Shown piece by piece: positions 25,760 to 35,019 of a DNA stretch of 64,000 nucleotides. Position 1 is the stretch's first letter; each line of letters starts with the position of its first letter. The DNA is from Catellatospora coxensis (GTDB lineage: Bacteria; Actinomycetota; Actinomycetes; Mycobacteriales; Micromonosporaceae), in contig NZ_BONI01000040.1 of NCBI RefSeq assembly GCF_016862635.1, forward strand, positions 1 to 64,000. The letters run 5' to 3'. A program made the translations under genes and the position numbers. The notes below the pieces were generated by a model that saw only the letters and a program-made list of their open reading frames with translations, ran no database searches and was not told the origin of the DNA.

Positions 25760-26694
25760 CAGTCGACCAGCGTCCGGCCGGTGAGGATCAGGAACACGTC
25801 CTCCAGGGTCGAACGCCGCACCAGCACGCTGGACGGGGTGAACCCGCGCCGGTGCACCTCGTTCACGGCCGCGTCGCCGTCGGCGCTGTACAGCAGCAGC
25901 CGGTCCGGCAGGGGGTCGAGCCGCTCGCCGATGCCCGCCAGCTTCTCCACGTACGTCGCCGGGGCGTCGTCGCCGAAGCGCAGCTCGACGACCTCGCGGG
26001 TGGAGTACGTCTCGATGAGGTGGCGCGGCGAGCCCTCCGCGACGATCTTGCCCGCGTCCATCACCACGAGCCGGTCGCACAGCTGCTCGGCCTCGTCCAT
26101 GTAGTGCGTGGTCAGCACCAGGGTGACGCCGCGCTGCTTGAGGCGGAACAGCCGCTCCCAGAGCAGGTGGCGGGCCTGCGGGTCGAGGCCGGTGGTGGGC
26201 TCGTCGAGCAGCACCAGGTCCGGCTCGTTGATCATCGCGCGGGCGATGGACAGCCGGCGCTTCATTCCGCCCGACAGCGGCTCGACGGTGCTGCCCGACT
26301 TCTCCGTGAGCTGCACGAACTCCAGCAGCTCGGCGGCCCGGCGGCGGCCCTCGACACGCGGGATGCCGAAGTAGCGCGCGTACGTGGTCAGGTTCTCGAA
26401 CACGGTGAGGTCGGGGTCGAGGTTGTCGGTCTGCGGGCACACGCCGAGCCGAGCGCGGATCGCGGGGCCCTCGCGCACCGGGTCCATGCCCAGGATGCGC
26501 AGTTCACCGGCGGTCGGCGTGGACACGCAGCCGATCATGCGCATGGTGGACGACTTGCCCGCGCCGTTGGGGCCGAGGAAGCCGAACGCCTCGCCGGGCG
26601 CGACCTCCAGGTCGATCCCGTCCACCGCGGTGAAGTCGCCGAACCGCTTGACCAGTCCGCGGGCATGGATCATCGGGGGTCGTTGGTCACTCAC
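25759..26694 (-). CDS. ABC transporter ATP-binding protein (DrrA-like)
   Basis: A 311-aa ATPase that drives the exporter. Walker A is GPNGAGKSS, the Q-loop follows in LGVCPQTDNLD, the ABC signature is LSGGMKRRL, and Walker B is LVLLDEPTTGLD, with the H-loop at TLVLTTHYMDEAE. The C-terminal ~75 residues form the extra domain typical of DrrA/NodI-type ATPases. The start is GTG (MSDQRPPMIHARGLVKRFG). An ATP-grasp or resistance role is not suggested by the neighbours; the substrate is open. Confidence 0.93.
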   Translation of the reverse strand: MSDQRPPMIHARGLVKRFGDFTAVDGIDLEVAPGEAFGFLGPNGAGKSSTMRMIGCVSTPTAGELRILGMDPVREGPAIRARLGVCPQTDNLDPDLTVFENLTTYARYFGIPRVEGRRRAAELLEFVQLTEKSGSTVEPLSGGMKRRLSIARAMINEPDLVLLDEPTTGLDPQARHLLWERLFRLKQRGVTLVLTTHYMDEAEQLCDRLVVMDAGKIVAEGSPRHLIETYSTREVVELRFGDDAPATYVEKLAGIGERLDPLPDRLLLYSADGDAAVNEVHRRGFTPSSVLVRRSTLEDVFLILTGRTLVD

Positions 26695-26785
26695 GCGGCG
26701 ACCCTATCCCCGGCCCCCGACAAACTCGCGGCCTTTTTCCCGATTAATCGATCAACCTGCCTGCACCACTGCCGCATCAGCGATG

Positions 26786-26831
26786 GGAAGGGCACCTTCT
26801 ACAACGCATAGCGATAAGAAGGTGCCCTTCC
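26786..26831. repeat. GAAGGGCACCTTC palindromic repeat, copy 1
   Basis: Arms 26786-26800 and 26817-26831 pair perfectly over 15 bp with a 16-nt loop. Related copies lie at 42517-42561 and 49173-49216. Here it sits between the ABC operon promoter and the gene after dnaG, where it could also end the dnaG transcript. Confidence 0.8.
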
Positions 26832-26842
26832 TTCGCACGGGG

Positions 26843-27352
26843 TCAGAGGTCGCCGCGGGTGGCGGCGATGAGCTGGTCGGTGGCGGCGACGGTGGCGGGA
26901 TCGTCGCCGTCGGTGCCGTGGTCGTAGCGGACGGTCCAGGACAGGCCGTTCACGCCGGGGACGCGGCGGGCGAAGATCCAGGCGCCGCCGCCAGGCAGTT
27001 CGTGGTGCTGGGGATGCTGCACCGAGCTGGTCACCCGCAGGCGCACCTGGTGCGGCAGGTGGTCGGGGTCGGTGAGCTTGAGGCGCACCGGGGTGCCGTC
27101 GGCGACCACCTCGTAGCCGGCCCGCTCCGCGACGACCTCGGCCGGGGTGACCACCAGCGCCTCGCCGTCCCAGACCGCCTTGTCGATACGGTGCCAGCCG
27201 GTGCGCCGCTCGTCCCACCACAGGCCGAGGTTCGTGGCGACGACGGTGTCGTCCCCCATCGGGGCCCAGGCCAGCACCCGCTCGTCGGCGGTCAGCTGCG
27301 GGCGGCGCTCCGCGGGCAGCGTCCGCCGCCCTCCGAACAGTCGAAACTTCAT
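26843..27352 (-). CDS. Conserved hypothetical protein downstream of dnaG
   Basis: A 169-aa cytosolic protein I cannot assign. It looks like a compact beta-rich domain: a strand pattern around ERVLAWAPMGDDTVVATNLGL (22-42), a WHRIDKAVWDGEALVVTP segment resembling PH-like or YokE-type folds, then a C-terminal helix. Its start overlaps the dnaG stop by one base, so it is co-translated with primase. The gene order dnaG followed by this family is common in actinomycetes, but the function is not known to me. Confidence 0.75.
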   Translation of the reverse strand: MKFRLFGGRRTLPAERRPQLTADERVLAWAPMGDDTVVATNLGLWWDERRTGWHRIDKAVWDGEALVVTPAEVVAERAGYEVVADGTPVRLKLTDPDHLPHQVRLRVTSSVQHPQHHELPGGGAWIFARRVPGVNGLSWTVRYDHGTDGDDPATVAATDQLIAATRGDL

Positions 27353-29196
27353 CAGAGCCCTCCGGCGGCCTTCTCCTTGAGCGCCCGGGAGTGCTGCTCC
27401 AGGGCGACGAGTTCGGTGAACCGCGCCCGGTACTCGTCGGACTCGGTGACCGGGTTGATGCGCTGCAGCCGCGACTTCACCTCGCCGATGCGCTGGTTGA
27501 GCCCGGCGAGCTGGAGGCGGGCCAGCACGACGTGCAGGTAGCCGGAGTCCGGCTCGCCGTCGTAGCGCACCGGCTCCACGGCCAACTCCAGGACCAGCAT
27601 CTGCGCGGCCAGATCGGCGCAGGCGTCGCGCACGCTGTTGACCCAGCCCGCCCCGGCCACCCCGGCACAGGCCCCGCCGGCCGCGGCGATCGCCGCCCGG
27701 ACGTCGCGGTACGGCGGGTGGGCGTAGAGGGTCTCGTCGACCGCGTCGAACACCGGCCCGGCCAGCACCGGCTGCTGGATGGCCAGCTTGAGCGCCTCGC
27801 GCTCGACCACCAGGCGCGGGTTGTCCGGGGCGGTCGCGGCGGGACGGGGTGCGGGCACCGTCGCGCTGTCGGCGCCGCGGATCGCCGTACGCACCTGGTC
27901 GACGTCGACGCCGAGGTCCCCGGCGAGCTTCTGGGCGTACCCGGTGAGCAGGGATCTGTCCTTGATCTTCGCGACCATGGGCGCGGTGGTCCGCAGCGCG
28001 GCCACCCGGCCCTCGACCGTGTCGAGGTCGAAGCGGGCCAGCGTGGAGCGCAGCGCGAACGCGATCAGCGGCTCGCGCCGGGCCACCAGGTCGCGCACGG
28101 CCAGGTCGCCCCGGGCCAGGCGCAGCTCGCAGGGGTCCATGCCGTCCGGGCTGACCGCGATGAACGTCTGCCCGACGAAGCGCTGGTCGTCGCCGAACGC
28201 GCGCAGCGCCGCCTTCTGCCCCGCGGCGTCGCCGTCGAAGGTGAAGATGATCTCTCCGGCGTACGCGTCGGTGTCCAGCAGCAGCCGCCGCAGCACCCCG
28301 ATGTGGTCCGCGCCGAACGAGGTGCCGCACGTCGCCACGGCCGTGGTCACCCCGGCCAGGTGGCACGCCATCACATCGGTGTACCCCTCGACGATCACCG
28401 CCCGGCCCTGCTTGGCGATCTCACGCTTGGCCTGGTCGATGCCGTAGAGCACGTGCGACTTCTTGTACAGCGGCGTCTCGGGGGTGTTCAGGTACTTCGG
28501 GCCGTCGTCGTCGTCGAACAGCTTGCGCGCCCCGAAGCCGATCACGTCGCCGGACACGTCCCGGATCGGCCACAGCAGGCGGCGCCGGAACCGGTCCACC
28601 AGGCTGCCCGAACGCGCGGGCCGGGCCAGGCCCGCGGTCTCCATCTCGGCCGCGCTGAAACCGCGTCCGCGCAGGTGCTTGACCAGCAGGTCCCAGTCCG
28701 GCGGGGCGAAGCCGCAGCCGTAGCGCTGGGCCGCGTCCCGGTCGAAGCCCCGCTCGGCGAGGAACTCCCGGGCAGCCCGCGCCCCCGGCGTGAGCAGCTG
28801 CTCGGCGTAGAACTCCTGGGCCGCGGCGTGCGCGGCGACCAGCCGCTGGCGCTGGCCGTGCTGCGGGCGCTCCACCGCCGGGCCGCCTTCGATCCGGCGC
28901 AGCTGGATGCCTGCCCGGTCGGCCAGCCGCTCGACGGACTCGATGAAGCTCAGGTGATCGATCTTCTGGACGAAGTTGATCACGTCGCCACCCTCGCCGC
29001 AGCCGTGGCAGAACCACACGTTGCGGGCCTGGGACACGGTGAACGACGGCGTCTTCTCGTCGTGGAACGGGCACAGCCCTTTGAGGTTGCCGCCGCCCGC
29101 GTTCTTCAGGGTGACCTGCTCACCGGCCACGTCCACGATCGAGCTGCGCTCGCGTACGAGCGCGATGTCCTCATCACGGATGCGACCCCCGGCCAT
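27352..29196 (-). CDS. dnaG: DNA primase DnaG
   Basis: A 614-aa primase that makes RNA primers for chromosomal replication. The N-terminal zinc-binding domain shows C-P-F-H-D-E-K-T-P-S-F and a C-H-G-C pair (about 42-70). The catalytic core has the TOPRIM Glu in VIVEGYTDVMA and the FTFDGDAAGQKAA motif. The C-terminal helicase-interaction domain has the diverged form usual in actinobacteria. Length is normal. The ATG at 29196 opens the standard AGRIRDEDIALVRER start. It is followed, with a 1-nt overlap, by the hypothetical gene at 26843. Confidence 0.97.
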   Translation of the reverse strand: MAGGRIRDEDIALVRERSSIVDVAGEQVTLKNAGGGNLKGLCPFHDEKTPSFTVSQARNVWFCHGCGEGGDVINFVQKIDHLSFIESVERLADRAGIQLRRIEGGPAVERPQHGQRQRLVAAHAAAQEFYAEQLLTPGARAAREFLAERGFDRDAAQRYGCGFAPPDWDLLVKHLRGRGFSAAEMETAGLARPARSGSLVDRFRRRLLWPIRDVSGDVIGFGARKLFDDDDGPKYLNTPETPLYKKSHVLYGIDQAKREIAKQGRAVIVEGYTDVMACHLAGVTTAVATCGTSFGADHIGVLRRLLLDTDAYAGEIIFTFDGDAAGQKAALRAFGDDQRFVGQTFIAVSPDGMDPCELRLARGDLAVRDLVARREPLIAFALRSTLARFDLDTVEGRVAALRTTAPMVAKIKDRSLLTGYAQKLAGDLGVDVDQVRTAIRGADSATVPAPRPAATAPDNPRLVVEREALKLAIQQPVLAGPVFDAVDETLYAHPPYRDVRAAIAAAGGACAGVAGAGWVNSVRDACADLAAQMLVLELAVEPVRYDGEPDSGYLHVVLARLQLAGLNQRIGEVKSRLQRINPVTESDEYRARFTELVALEQHSRALKEKAAGGL

Positions 29197-29251
29197 GCGC
29201 TACATCCTGCCAGCCGATGCCCGGCAGGCGCACAGCCGATACCGTGCGATC

Positions 29252-30016
29252 GTGGCCCATCCCACCCCCGCCCCCGACCTTGCCCGCCGCGCCGCCGACG
29301 ACATCGAGCTCGCCGTCGCGCTCACCGAGTACCAGAAAATCATCGAAATGCGCCGGGCGGTGAGCGACCAGGCCCACAACCGGTACAACTTCTTCCTCGT
29401 CATCGCCACCGCCGTGGCGGCCGTGTCAGCCGGCCTGGTCGGCAGCAACATCGACCCCGAGGTGCGCATCGGCGCGGTGGCCGCCCTCGCCGCGCTCATG
29501 CTGCTGATGGGCCCGGCCGTGTTCCTGCGGCAGCTGCGGTTCACCGGCACGTCGCACCGCTACGGGCTGGCCGAGCAGGCGCTGCGCAGCTACCTGGTGC
29601 GCCGCGCCCCGCAGGTCGCCCCGTACGTGCTGCTGCCCACGCTCGACGACCCCGGCCTGTTCCTGCCAACCGCGACAGGCGGCCGGCAGCGCCAGCGTGA
29701 GGCCGTCGGCCTGGCCGCCAGCATCGGCCTGGTCAACAGCGCCCTGCTGGCCGCGGGCGGCGGTCTCGCCCTGAGCGCTCTGGACATCGACGGCTGGGCG
29801 CTGGTGCTGCTCGACGTGGCGCTGTTCGCCGCGGCCGCGGCCGTCCACCTCTGGTGGGTCAGCCGGACCGTGCGCCGCGACGCCGCCGAGCGCGAACGCC
29901 TGCTCGCGGCGCGCGCCCTGGACGTGCTCGACCTGTTCCCGCCGGTTGTCCCCCCGTCCCCGTCCCCCGAACCCGACCCGGCCTTGGCCGAGGCCGCCGA
30001 GGTCGCCAAGGCATGA
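29252..30016 (+). CDS. Four-helix membrane protein of unknown function
   Basis: A 254-aa membrane protein. After a helical cytosolic start (LARRAADDIELAVALTEYQK) come two membrane segments (about 45-65 and 70-90). A cytosolic middle is followed by two more segments (about 152-175 and 178-200), then a charged helix (RDAAERERLLAARALDVLD) and a Pro-rich tail. The N-terminal helix plus paired segments resembles SLATT-type proteins, but I cannot confirm this. The GTG at 29252 has TACCGT at 29240-29245, a leaderless-type -10. It is divergent from dnaG. Confidence 0.7.
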   Translation: MAHPTPAPDLARRAADDIELAVALTEYQKIIEMRRAVSDQAHNRYNFFLVIATAVAAVSAGLVGSNIDPEVRIGAVAALAALMLLMGPAVFLRQLRFTGTSHRYGLAEQALRSYLVRRAPQVAPYVLLPTLDDPGLFLPTATGGRQRQREAVGLAASIGLVNSALLAAGGGLALSALDIDGWALVLLDVALFAAAAAVHLWWVSRTVRRDAAERERLLAARALDVLDLFPPVVPPSPSPEPDPALAEAAEVAKA

Positions 30017-30020
30017 CCCC

Positions 30021-30087
30021 GAAGATCGCTGTTTCGGGTCACGAATCGCGGTCGGACCCCGGCTCCTGACCCGAAACGCCGATCTTC
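30021..30087. repeat. Long intergenic inverted repeat with GAAGATCG ends
   Basis: Arms 30021-30041 and 30067-30087 match at 19 of 21 positions, with a 25-nt loop. It lies between the convergent genes at 29252 and dgt and may terminate both. It belongs to a set of long-stem intergenic repeats in this window, several with AGATC in the arms. Confidence 0.7.
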
Positions 30088-30121
30088 CCTCGGCGGCCGG
30101 GCAGGACGGCGCGGGGCGGGG

Positions 30122-31339
30122 TCAGGCGCCCGGAGCCGTGAGGTGCTGGTGCCAGGCCTGAGCGGCGGTGTCGGTGAGCGAGGCCACCTGGTCCACGACG
30201 ACCCGGCAGCGGGCCGAGTCGTCGGCGGCGGCCCGCCACAGCGGGGCGAACACCGGATCCAGCTCGTCCGGGCCCCGGTCGGTCAGCAGCCGCACCAGGT
30301 CGCGCAGGATCTGGCGCTGCTCGGCGTACCACGGCTCCATGCCCCGGCGGCGCATCACGTAACGCAGGGCGATGCCCTTGAGCAGGGCGCAGCGGATCCG
30401 GGCGGTGGTCGGCACGATCAGGTCCGCGTCGTAGCGGCGCAGCCGCCCGTCGCCGTACTTGTCGCGGGTGGCGTCGACCGCGGCGGCGACGAACCGTCCG
30501 GTCAGGACGCTGGTGCAGCGCTTGAGGGCCAGCTGGGCCTTGAACGAGCCGTCGTATCCGGCCAGCGGCGCGACGACGGGATCGGCCAGCAGCTCGATCA
30601 GGGCCTCGTGCAGCACCGCCGGCGACTCCGACGAGTACACCTGCGCCACGTCCGCGCACAGCGCCGCCCGCTCGTCGGCGTCCAGCAGCAAGGGCTGCAG
30701 CTCGACGAAGCCGGAGTATAGGCCGTCCTCCACGTCGTGCACCGAGTACGCGACGTCGTCGGACCAGTCCATGACCTGCGCCTCCAGGCAGCGCCGGTCG
30801 TCGTCGGGGGCGCCCAGGCGGACCCAGTCGAAGACGGGGCGGTCGTCGGCGTACACCCCGAACTTGCGGGTGCCCTCCCGGCGCGGCCAGGGATACTTGC
30901 AGGTCGCGTCCAGCGAGGCCCGGGTGAGGTTGAGCCCCGCGCCCTCCACCTTGGCCTCCAGCCGGGTCAGCACCCGCAGCGTCTGCGCGTTGCCCTCGAA
31001 CCCGCCCCACTCCCGGCTGACCTCGTCGAGCGCGTCCTCGCCGTTGTGCCCGAACGGCGGATGCCCCAGGTCATGGGCCAGCCCGGCGACGTCGACGACG
31101 TCCGGGTCGCAGCCCAGCCGGGCGCCCATCTCGCGGGCGATCTGCGCCACCTCGATCGAGTGCGTCAACCGGGTACGCAGGAAGTCGCCGCTGCCCGCGG
31201 TGTGCACCTGGGTCTTGGCGGCCAGCCGCCGGAACCCGGCCGAGTGCAGCACCCGCGCCCGGTCGCGCTCGTAGGGGCTGCGCCCGAAACCGGTGTCCTT
31301 CGAAGGCTCGGGGATGAACCGCTCGCTGGGATCGACCAT
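30122..31339 (-). CDS. dgt: Deoxyguanosine triphosphate triphosphohydrolase (dGTPase)
   Basis: A 405-aa HD-domain hydrolase that removes triphosphate from dNTPs and helps balance the nucleotide pool. It opens with FGRSPYERDRARVLHSAGFRRL, typical of bacterial dGTPases. The metal site is formed by the His of TRLTHSIEV, the H-D-L-G-H pair in GLAHDLGHPPFGHNGE, and the later Asp of VMDWSDDVAYSVHD. The ATG at 31339 is preferred to a TTG one codon earlier. dgt near dnaG is a standard actinobacterial arrangement. Confidence 0.95.
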   Translation of the reverse strand: MVDPSERFIPEPSKDTGFGRSPYERDRARVLHSAGFRRLAAKTQVHTAGSGDFLRTRLTHSIEVAQIAREMGARLGCDPDVVDVAGLAHDLGHPPFGHNGEDALDEVSREWGGFEGNAQTLRVLTRLEAKVEGAGLNLTRASLDATCKYPWPRREGTRKFGVYADDRPVFDWVRLGAPDDDRRCLEAQVMDWSDDVAYSVHDVEDGLYSGFVELQPLLLDADERAALCADVAQVYSSESPAVLHEALIELLADPVVAPLAGYDGSFKAQLALKRCTSVLTGRFVAAAVDATRDKYGDGRLRRYDADLIVPTTARIRCALLKGIALRYVMRRRGMEPWYAEQRQILRDLVRLLTDRGPDELDPVFAPLWRAAADDSARCRVVVDQVASLTDTAAQAWHQHLTAPGA

Positions 31340-31470
31340 CAACCAATGCTACTGACCGCGACCGGCATCCTCACGCACGCAACGGTGAACGTCGGGCGAC
31401 CGATCGCCGGTTCCCAGGCCATGATCGGTTCCGGCCGTCCTCCGTCGACACACGTTGGCATCGATGGTTA

Positions 31471-31522
31471 TTGACATTCATGTTGCGGGGACGTTAAGTG
31501 GTGGAACAAAGAGAGCGCTCTC
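31471..31522 (+). promoter_or_regulatory. GH16 promoter with CebR/LacI-type palindrome
   Basis: TTGACA (31471-31476) with a weak TTAAGT 17 bp later looks like a promoter. The perfect palindrome GAGAGCGCTCTC (31511-31522) follows just downstream, where a repressor would block transcription. It matches the CebR box TGGGAGCGCTCCCA at 11 of 14 positions. Better matches lie before the GH9 gene. Confidence 0.55.
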
Positions 31523-31610
31523 ACAACCGTCCCACGGTCCCCGGTTCCGCCGCCCATGCCGAGCCCGGCGGCGTGCGGACCGCCCTCTTCCCCAGGAGGA
31601 GAAAGCCCTG

Positions 31611-32999
31611 ATGAGCACGCGATTCTCCAAGCACCGCAAGGCGATGCTGGCCGGCGGCCTGGCCGTCCTGGTCGCCGCGGCGGTCGCCACGGTCAACGCA
31701 CTGCCCGCGCAGGCCTCGCTGCCCGCCACGCCCTCGGGCTGGCAGCTGGTCTGGAGCGACGACTTCAACGGCGCGAACAACACGCTGCCGTCGTCCGGCA
31801 ACTGGATCATCGACACCGGCACGTCCTACCCCGGCGGCCCCGCCAACTGGGGCACCGGCGAGATCCAGACGTACACCAACAGCACCAGCAACGTCCGCCA
31901 CGACGGCGCGGGCAACCTGCTGATCACCCCGATCAAGAGCGGCAACAGCTGGACCTCGTCGCGCATCGAGACGGTCCGCACCGACTTCAAGCCCGCGGCC
32001 GGGCGTGTCCTGCGCATCGAGGGCCGCATCCAGATGCCCAACGTCACCGGGGCCGCGGCCGCCGGCTACTGGCCCGCGTTCTGGGCGCTGGGCGCGCCGT
32101 ACCGGGGCAACTACCAGAACTGGCCGGGCATCGGCGAGTTCGACATCATGGAGAACGTCAACGGCATCAACTCGGTGTGGGGCGTGCTGCACTGCGGCGT
32201 CGCACCCGGCGGGCCGTGCAACGAGTTCAACGGCATCGGCGCGAGCCGGGCCTGCCCGGGCAGCACCTGCCAGTCGGCGTTCCACACGTACCGCTTCGAG
32301 TGGGACCGCACCAACGAGAACGCCCAGCAGCTGCGCTGGTACGTCGACGGGACGCTGTACCACACCGTGAACCAGAGCCAGGTCGGCTCGTACTGGTCCC
32401 AGATGACCTCGCACGCCGGTTACTTCCTGCTGCTCAACGTGGCGATGGGCGGCGCGTTCCCGAACGGCGTGGCGGGGTCCGCGACGCCGACCGGCAGCAC
32501 GGTGTCGGGTCAGCCGATGCGGGTCGACTACGTGGCGGTCTACCAGACCACGGGCGGCACCACGCCGCCGTCGTCGCCGCCGGCCAGCCCGCCGCCGAGC
32601 GGCAACCGTGACGCGTACGCCAACATCCAGGCCGAGAGCCGCAACGGCCAGGCCGGCACCACGATCTACGAGAATTACTACGTCGGCAGCATCGGCAACG
32701 GTGACCACCTGCGCTTCGACGGCGTGAACTTCGGCTCGCCGAAGCCGCTGGACTTCGTCACCCGGGCCGCGTCGGGCGCCGCGGGCGGCATCAGCGGCCT
32801 GGTCGAGGTGCGGATCGACAGCCTGTCCAACGCGCCGATCGGCAGCTTCGCCATCGCCAACACGGGCGGCTGGACGAGCTGGCGGGAGATCCCCGCGAAC
32901 GTGAACGGGCCGACCGGCACGCACACGGTGTACCTCACCTTCACCAGCGGGCAGCCCAACGACTACGTGAACATCGACTGGTTCCGCTTCCGGCGCTGA
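31611..32999 (+). CDS. Secreted GH16 endo-beta-glucanase with CBM6
   Basis: A 462-aa exported glycanase. The signal peptide spans about 1-35 (LAGGLAVLVAAAVATVNALPAQA). The GH16 domain (about 38-305) contains the catalytic E-x-D-x-x-E in G-E-F-D-I-M-E-N, the laminarinase-type spacing, so beta-1,3-glucan is the likeliest substrate. A Thr/Pro/Ser linker (TTPPSSPPASPPPS) leads to a C-terminal CBM6-like domain (about 328-462), with IQAE at its start and DYVNIDWFRF at its end. AGGAGG precedes the ATG. A CebR-like palindrome lies in the promoter, suggesting induction by plant or fungal glucans. Confidence 0.92.
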   Translation: MSTRFSKHRKAMLAGGLAVLVAAAVATVNALPAQASLPATPSGWQLVWSDDFNGANNTLPSSGNWIIDTGTSYPGGPANWGTGEIQTYTNSTSNVRHDGAGNLLITPIKSGNSWTSSRIETVRTDFKPAAGRVLRIEGRIQMPNVTGAAAAGYWPAFWALGAPYRGNYQNWPGIGEFDIMENVNGINSVWGVLHCGVAPGGPCNEFNGIGASRACPGSTCQSAFHTYRFEWDRTNENAQQLRWYVDGTLYHTVNQSQVGSYWSQMTSHAGYFLLLNVAMGGAFPNGVAGSATPTGSTVSGQPMRVDYVAVYQTTGGTTPPSSPPASPPPSGNRDAYANIQAESRNGQAGTTIYENYYVGSIGNGDHLRFDGVNFGSPKPLDFVTRAASGAAGGISGLVEVRIDSLSNAPIGSFAIANTGGWTSWREIPANVNGPTGTHTVYLTFTSGQPNDYVNIDWFRFRR

Positions 33000-33018
33000 C
33001 CTGATCCGGTGTGGCACG

Positions 33019-33054
33019 CGGGAGGGCGCGGCAGGCAAGTGCCGCGCCCTCCCG
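33019..33054. terminator. 15-bp hairpin between convergent GH16 and lipoprotein genes
   Basis: CGGGAGGGCGCGGCA (33019-33033) pairs exactly with 33040-33054 across a six-base loop. It follows the GH16 stop by 19 bp and the convergent lipoprotein stop by 31 bp. Confidence 0.75.
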
Positions 33055-33084
33055 TCGGCGCCGCCCCGGGACCGGGCGGCCGAC

Positions 33085-33738
33085 TCAGTACGTGTATCCG
33101 CCGTCCCCGGACGGCGAGGCCGCGACGGCGGGCGACGCCCCGGCGTCCGGCGAGGCGTCCGCGCCGGGCGGGGGCACCGGCTTCGGGGTCGCGGTCGGCA
33201 GGCAGGACAGGTTCTTCTTGCCGGTCGGCGCGACGACGAACCAGACCCCGCCGACGGCCTGGCCCTTCCACTGCCCGGCCTTCTTGTCGCCGATGTAGCG
33301 GTAGAGCGGCCAGCCGTTCAGGGTGACCTGGGTGGCCCCGTCCTCCCGCTCGACGGTGCCGACGAGCTTGGCGTCCAGCCCGGTCAGCTTCAGGTTGTCG
33401 TCGACCAGCACCGGCGGCCACACCGCAGCGCAGTCGCCGGAGCAGTTGCTGGCCGGCGGCTCGGCGGTGTCCTTGTCGAACCGGTAGAGCACGAAGCCGT
33501 CGGCGTCGACGACGACCTCGCCCATCTTCGGGATCTTCTTGCCGCGCAGCTCGGCGGTGGGGATGCCGACGGCGGCGACGACCTCGGCGGCGGGCTCGTT
33601 CTCGGCCGGGCCGAGCGGTGACGGTGCGGGCGCGGTGACCGGCGCCGGGCCGTCCCGCAGGCCCGCACAGGCGGTCATGGCACCCAGCGGGGCCAGCAGC
33701 AGCGTGGCTGCCAGTACGGCGCGAACACTTCGAAGCAT
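33085..33738 (-). CDS. Lipoprotein with Yx(F/W/Y)xxD repeats
   Basis: A 217-aa exported protein. The signal ends LAPLGAMTACAG, with C24 as probable lipid-attachment site, although the -3 Met makes it a weak lipobox. The mature part carries the secreted-repeat family motifs: Y-R-F-D-K-D with S-N-C-S-G-D-C-A-A-V-W-P-P, then Y-R-Y-I-G-D with K-A-G-Q-W-K-G-Q and a VWFVV strand. These repeats are known from COG4315 lipoproteins. The tail is Pro/Ala/Ser-rich. It follows the FAD reductase by 21 bp, in an operon with a membrane heme/ferredoxin protein, suggesting an extracytoplasmic redox role. Confidence 0.85.
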   Translation of the reverse strand: MLRSVRAVLAATLLLAPLGAMTACAGLRDGPAPVTAPAPSPLGPAENEPAAEVVAAVGIPTAELRGKKIPKMGEVVVDADGFVLYRFDKDTAEPPASNCSGDCAAVWPPVLVDDNLKLTGLDAKLVGTVEREDGATQVTLNGWPLYRYIGDKKAGQWKGQAVGGVWFVVAPTGKKNLSCLPTATPKPVPPPGADASPDAGASPAVAASPSGDGGYTY

Positions 33739-33759
33739 CGGTGGTTCCCTTCTCTCGGC

Positions 33760-35019
33760 TCAGCCGACCAGGCTCAGGCGGCGCTGGTTCGGGACGACGG
33801 CGGGCAGCGACACGAGCGGGCGGGCCGGGCCCGCCTCCCGCATCGCGCGGGCGAGCGTGGTGAACTGCCGCGGCGCGTTGACCGCGACCACCCCGGTGGT
33901 CACGCCGCCACGGCGGTGGGCGGCGAGCACACCGCCGCGGGCGATGTCACGGCGGCCGGGGCGCAGTTCGCTGACGGCGACCTCCTCGGACTTGTCGAGG
34001 CGGCCGATCACCTGGATGCGCAGCCCGAACAGGTCGGACCAGTAGCGGGGCAGCACCCCGACGGCGGGCGCGGCGCGCGAGCCGGACAGCAGCGTGCGGG
34101 CGGCGGCCCGGCCCATCTCCATCGCGGCGATCCACTGGTCGACGCGGCCGGGGGCGTCGCCGTACCAGGCGTTGGGCCAGCGGGCCACCGCGCCGGCCGC
34201 GACGACCCGGTCCACGCCCTGGACGCGCAGGCTCTCGTCGCAGAGCAGGCCGTCGCTGGTGTCGGCGTGGCGGGCGGTGAACCAGCCGGTGTCGGGCCGT
34301 TCCCCGAGCGTGGCGATGACCAGGTCGGCGTCGACGTGCGAGCCGTCGTCGAGGTCGAGCCGCCAGCCGCGGCGGCCCCGGGACAGGTGCTTGACCCGGC
34401 GGCCGAGACGCATGCGTACGCCTTCGTGGCGCATCGTGTCGGCGATCATCCCGCCCGTCACCGACCCGACCGCGCGGGTCATGACCTGCGCGTTCGAGTC
34501 AATCATGGTGCATTCGCGGGCGATTGAGCGCACCACGTAGGCGGCTTCGCAGCCGGTGAGCCCGGCGCCGACGACGGCCACCCGCTGCGCCCGGCGCAGG
34601 TCGGCGGCCAGGCCGAGCGCGTCGTCGATGCTGTGCAGGCTGTGCAGGCCGGGCTCGCCGACCGGCCAGCCGTCCGGGATGACCGGGCGGGCGCCGGTGG
34701 CGACGATGAGCGCGTCGTACTCGTACATCTCGCCGGACTCGCCGTAGACGATCTGGCGCCTGGCGTCGAGTTCGGCCGCGACCCGCCCGGTCAGCCAGCG
34801 CGCGGTGGACTCGGTCGACAGCTGCACGTCGGCCGGCCGCTGCCCGGTGAGCAGCCCTTTCGAGCAGGCGGGCCGGTGGTACGGCGGGTACGACTCGCCG
34901 GCCAGCACGGTGATCACACCACTGAACCCGAGCCGGTCCAGCTCCTCCACCGCCGCGACAGCGGCCCGCCCACCCCCGACCACAAGAATCCGATCAAGAT
35001 CCGATATCCGGTGCCTCAT
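33760..35019 (-). CDS. FAD-dependent NAD(P)H oxidoreductase (ferredoxin-reductase type)
   Basis: A 419-aa flavoprotein. The FAD-binding G-G-G-R-A-A-V-A-A-V-E-E motif lies near residue 15, the A-T-G-A-R-P loop near 105, the NAD(P)-binding G-A-G-L-T-G-C-E-A near 150, and a second FAD contact in VVAAGAVARWPN. The layout is that of BphA4/rubredoxin-reductase-type enzymes, which pass electrons from NADH to a ferredoxin. The upstream gene encodes a ferredoxin-like domain fused to a membrane heme region, a natural partner. Its ATG overlaps the stop of a 23-codon mini-ORF as ATGA. C-terminal dimerisation region present but diverged. Confidence 0.9.
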   Translation of the reverse strand: MRHRISDLDRILVVGGGRAAVAAVEELDRLGFSGVITVLAGESYPPYHRPACSKGLLTGQRPADVQLSTESTARWLTGRVAAELDARRQIVYGESGEMYEYDALIVATGARPVIPDGWPVGEPGLHSLHSIDDALGLAADLRRAQRVAVVGAGLTGCEAAYVVRSIARECTMIDSNAQVMTRAVGSVTGGMIADTMRHEGVRMRLGRRVKHLSRGRRGWRLDLDDGSHVDADLVIATLGERPDTGWFTARHADTSDGLLCDESLRVQGVDRVVAAGAVARWPNAWYGDAPGRVDQWIAAMEMGRAAARTLLSGSRAAPAVGVLPRYWSDLFGLRIQVIGRLDKSEEVAVSELRPGRRDIARGGVLAAHRRGGVTTGVVAVNAPRQFTTLARAMREAGPARPLVSLPAVVPNQRRLSLVG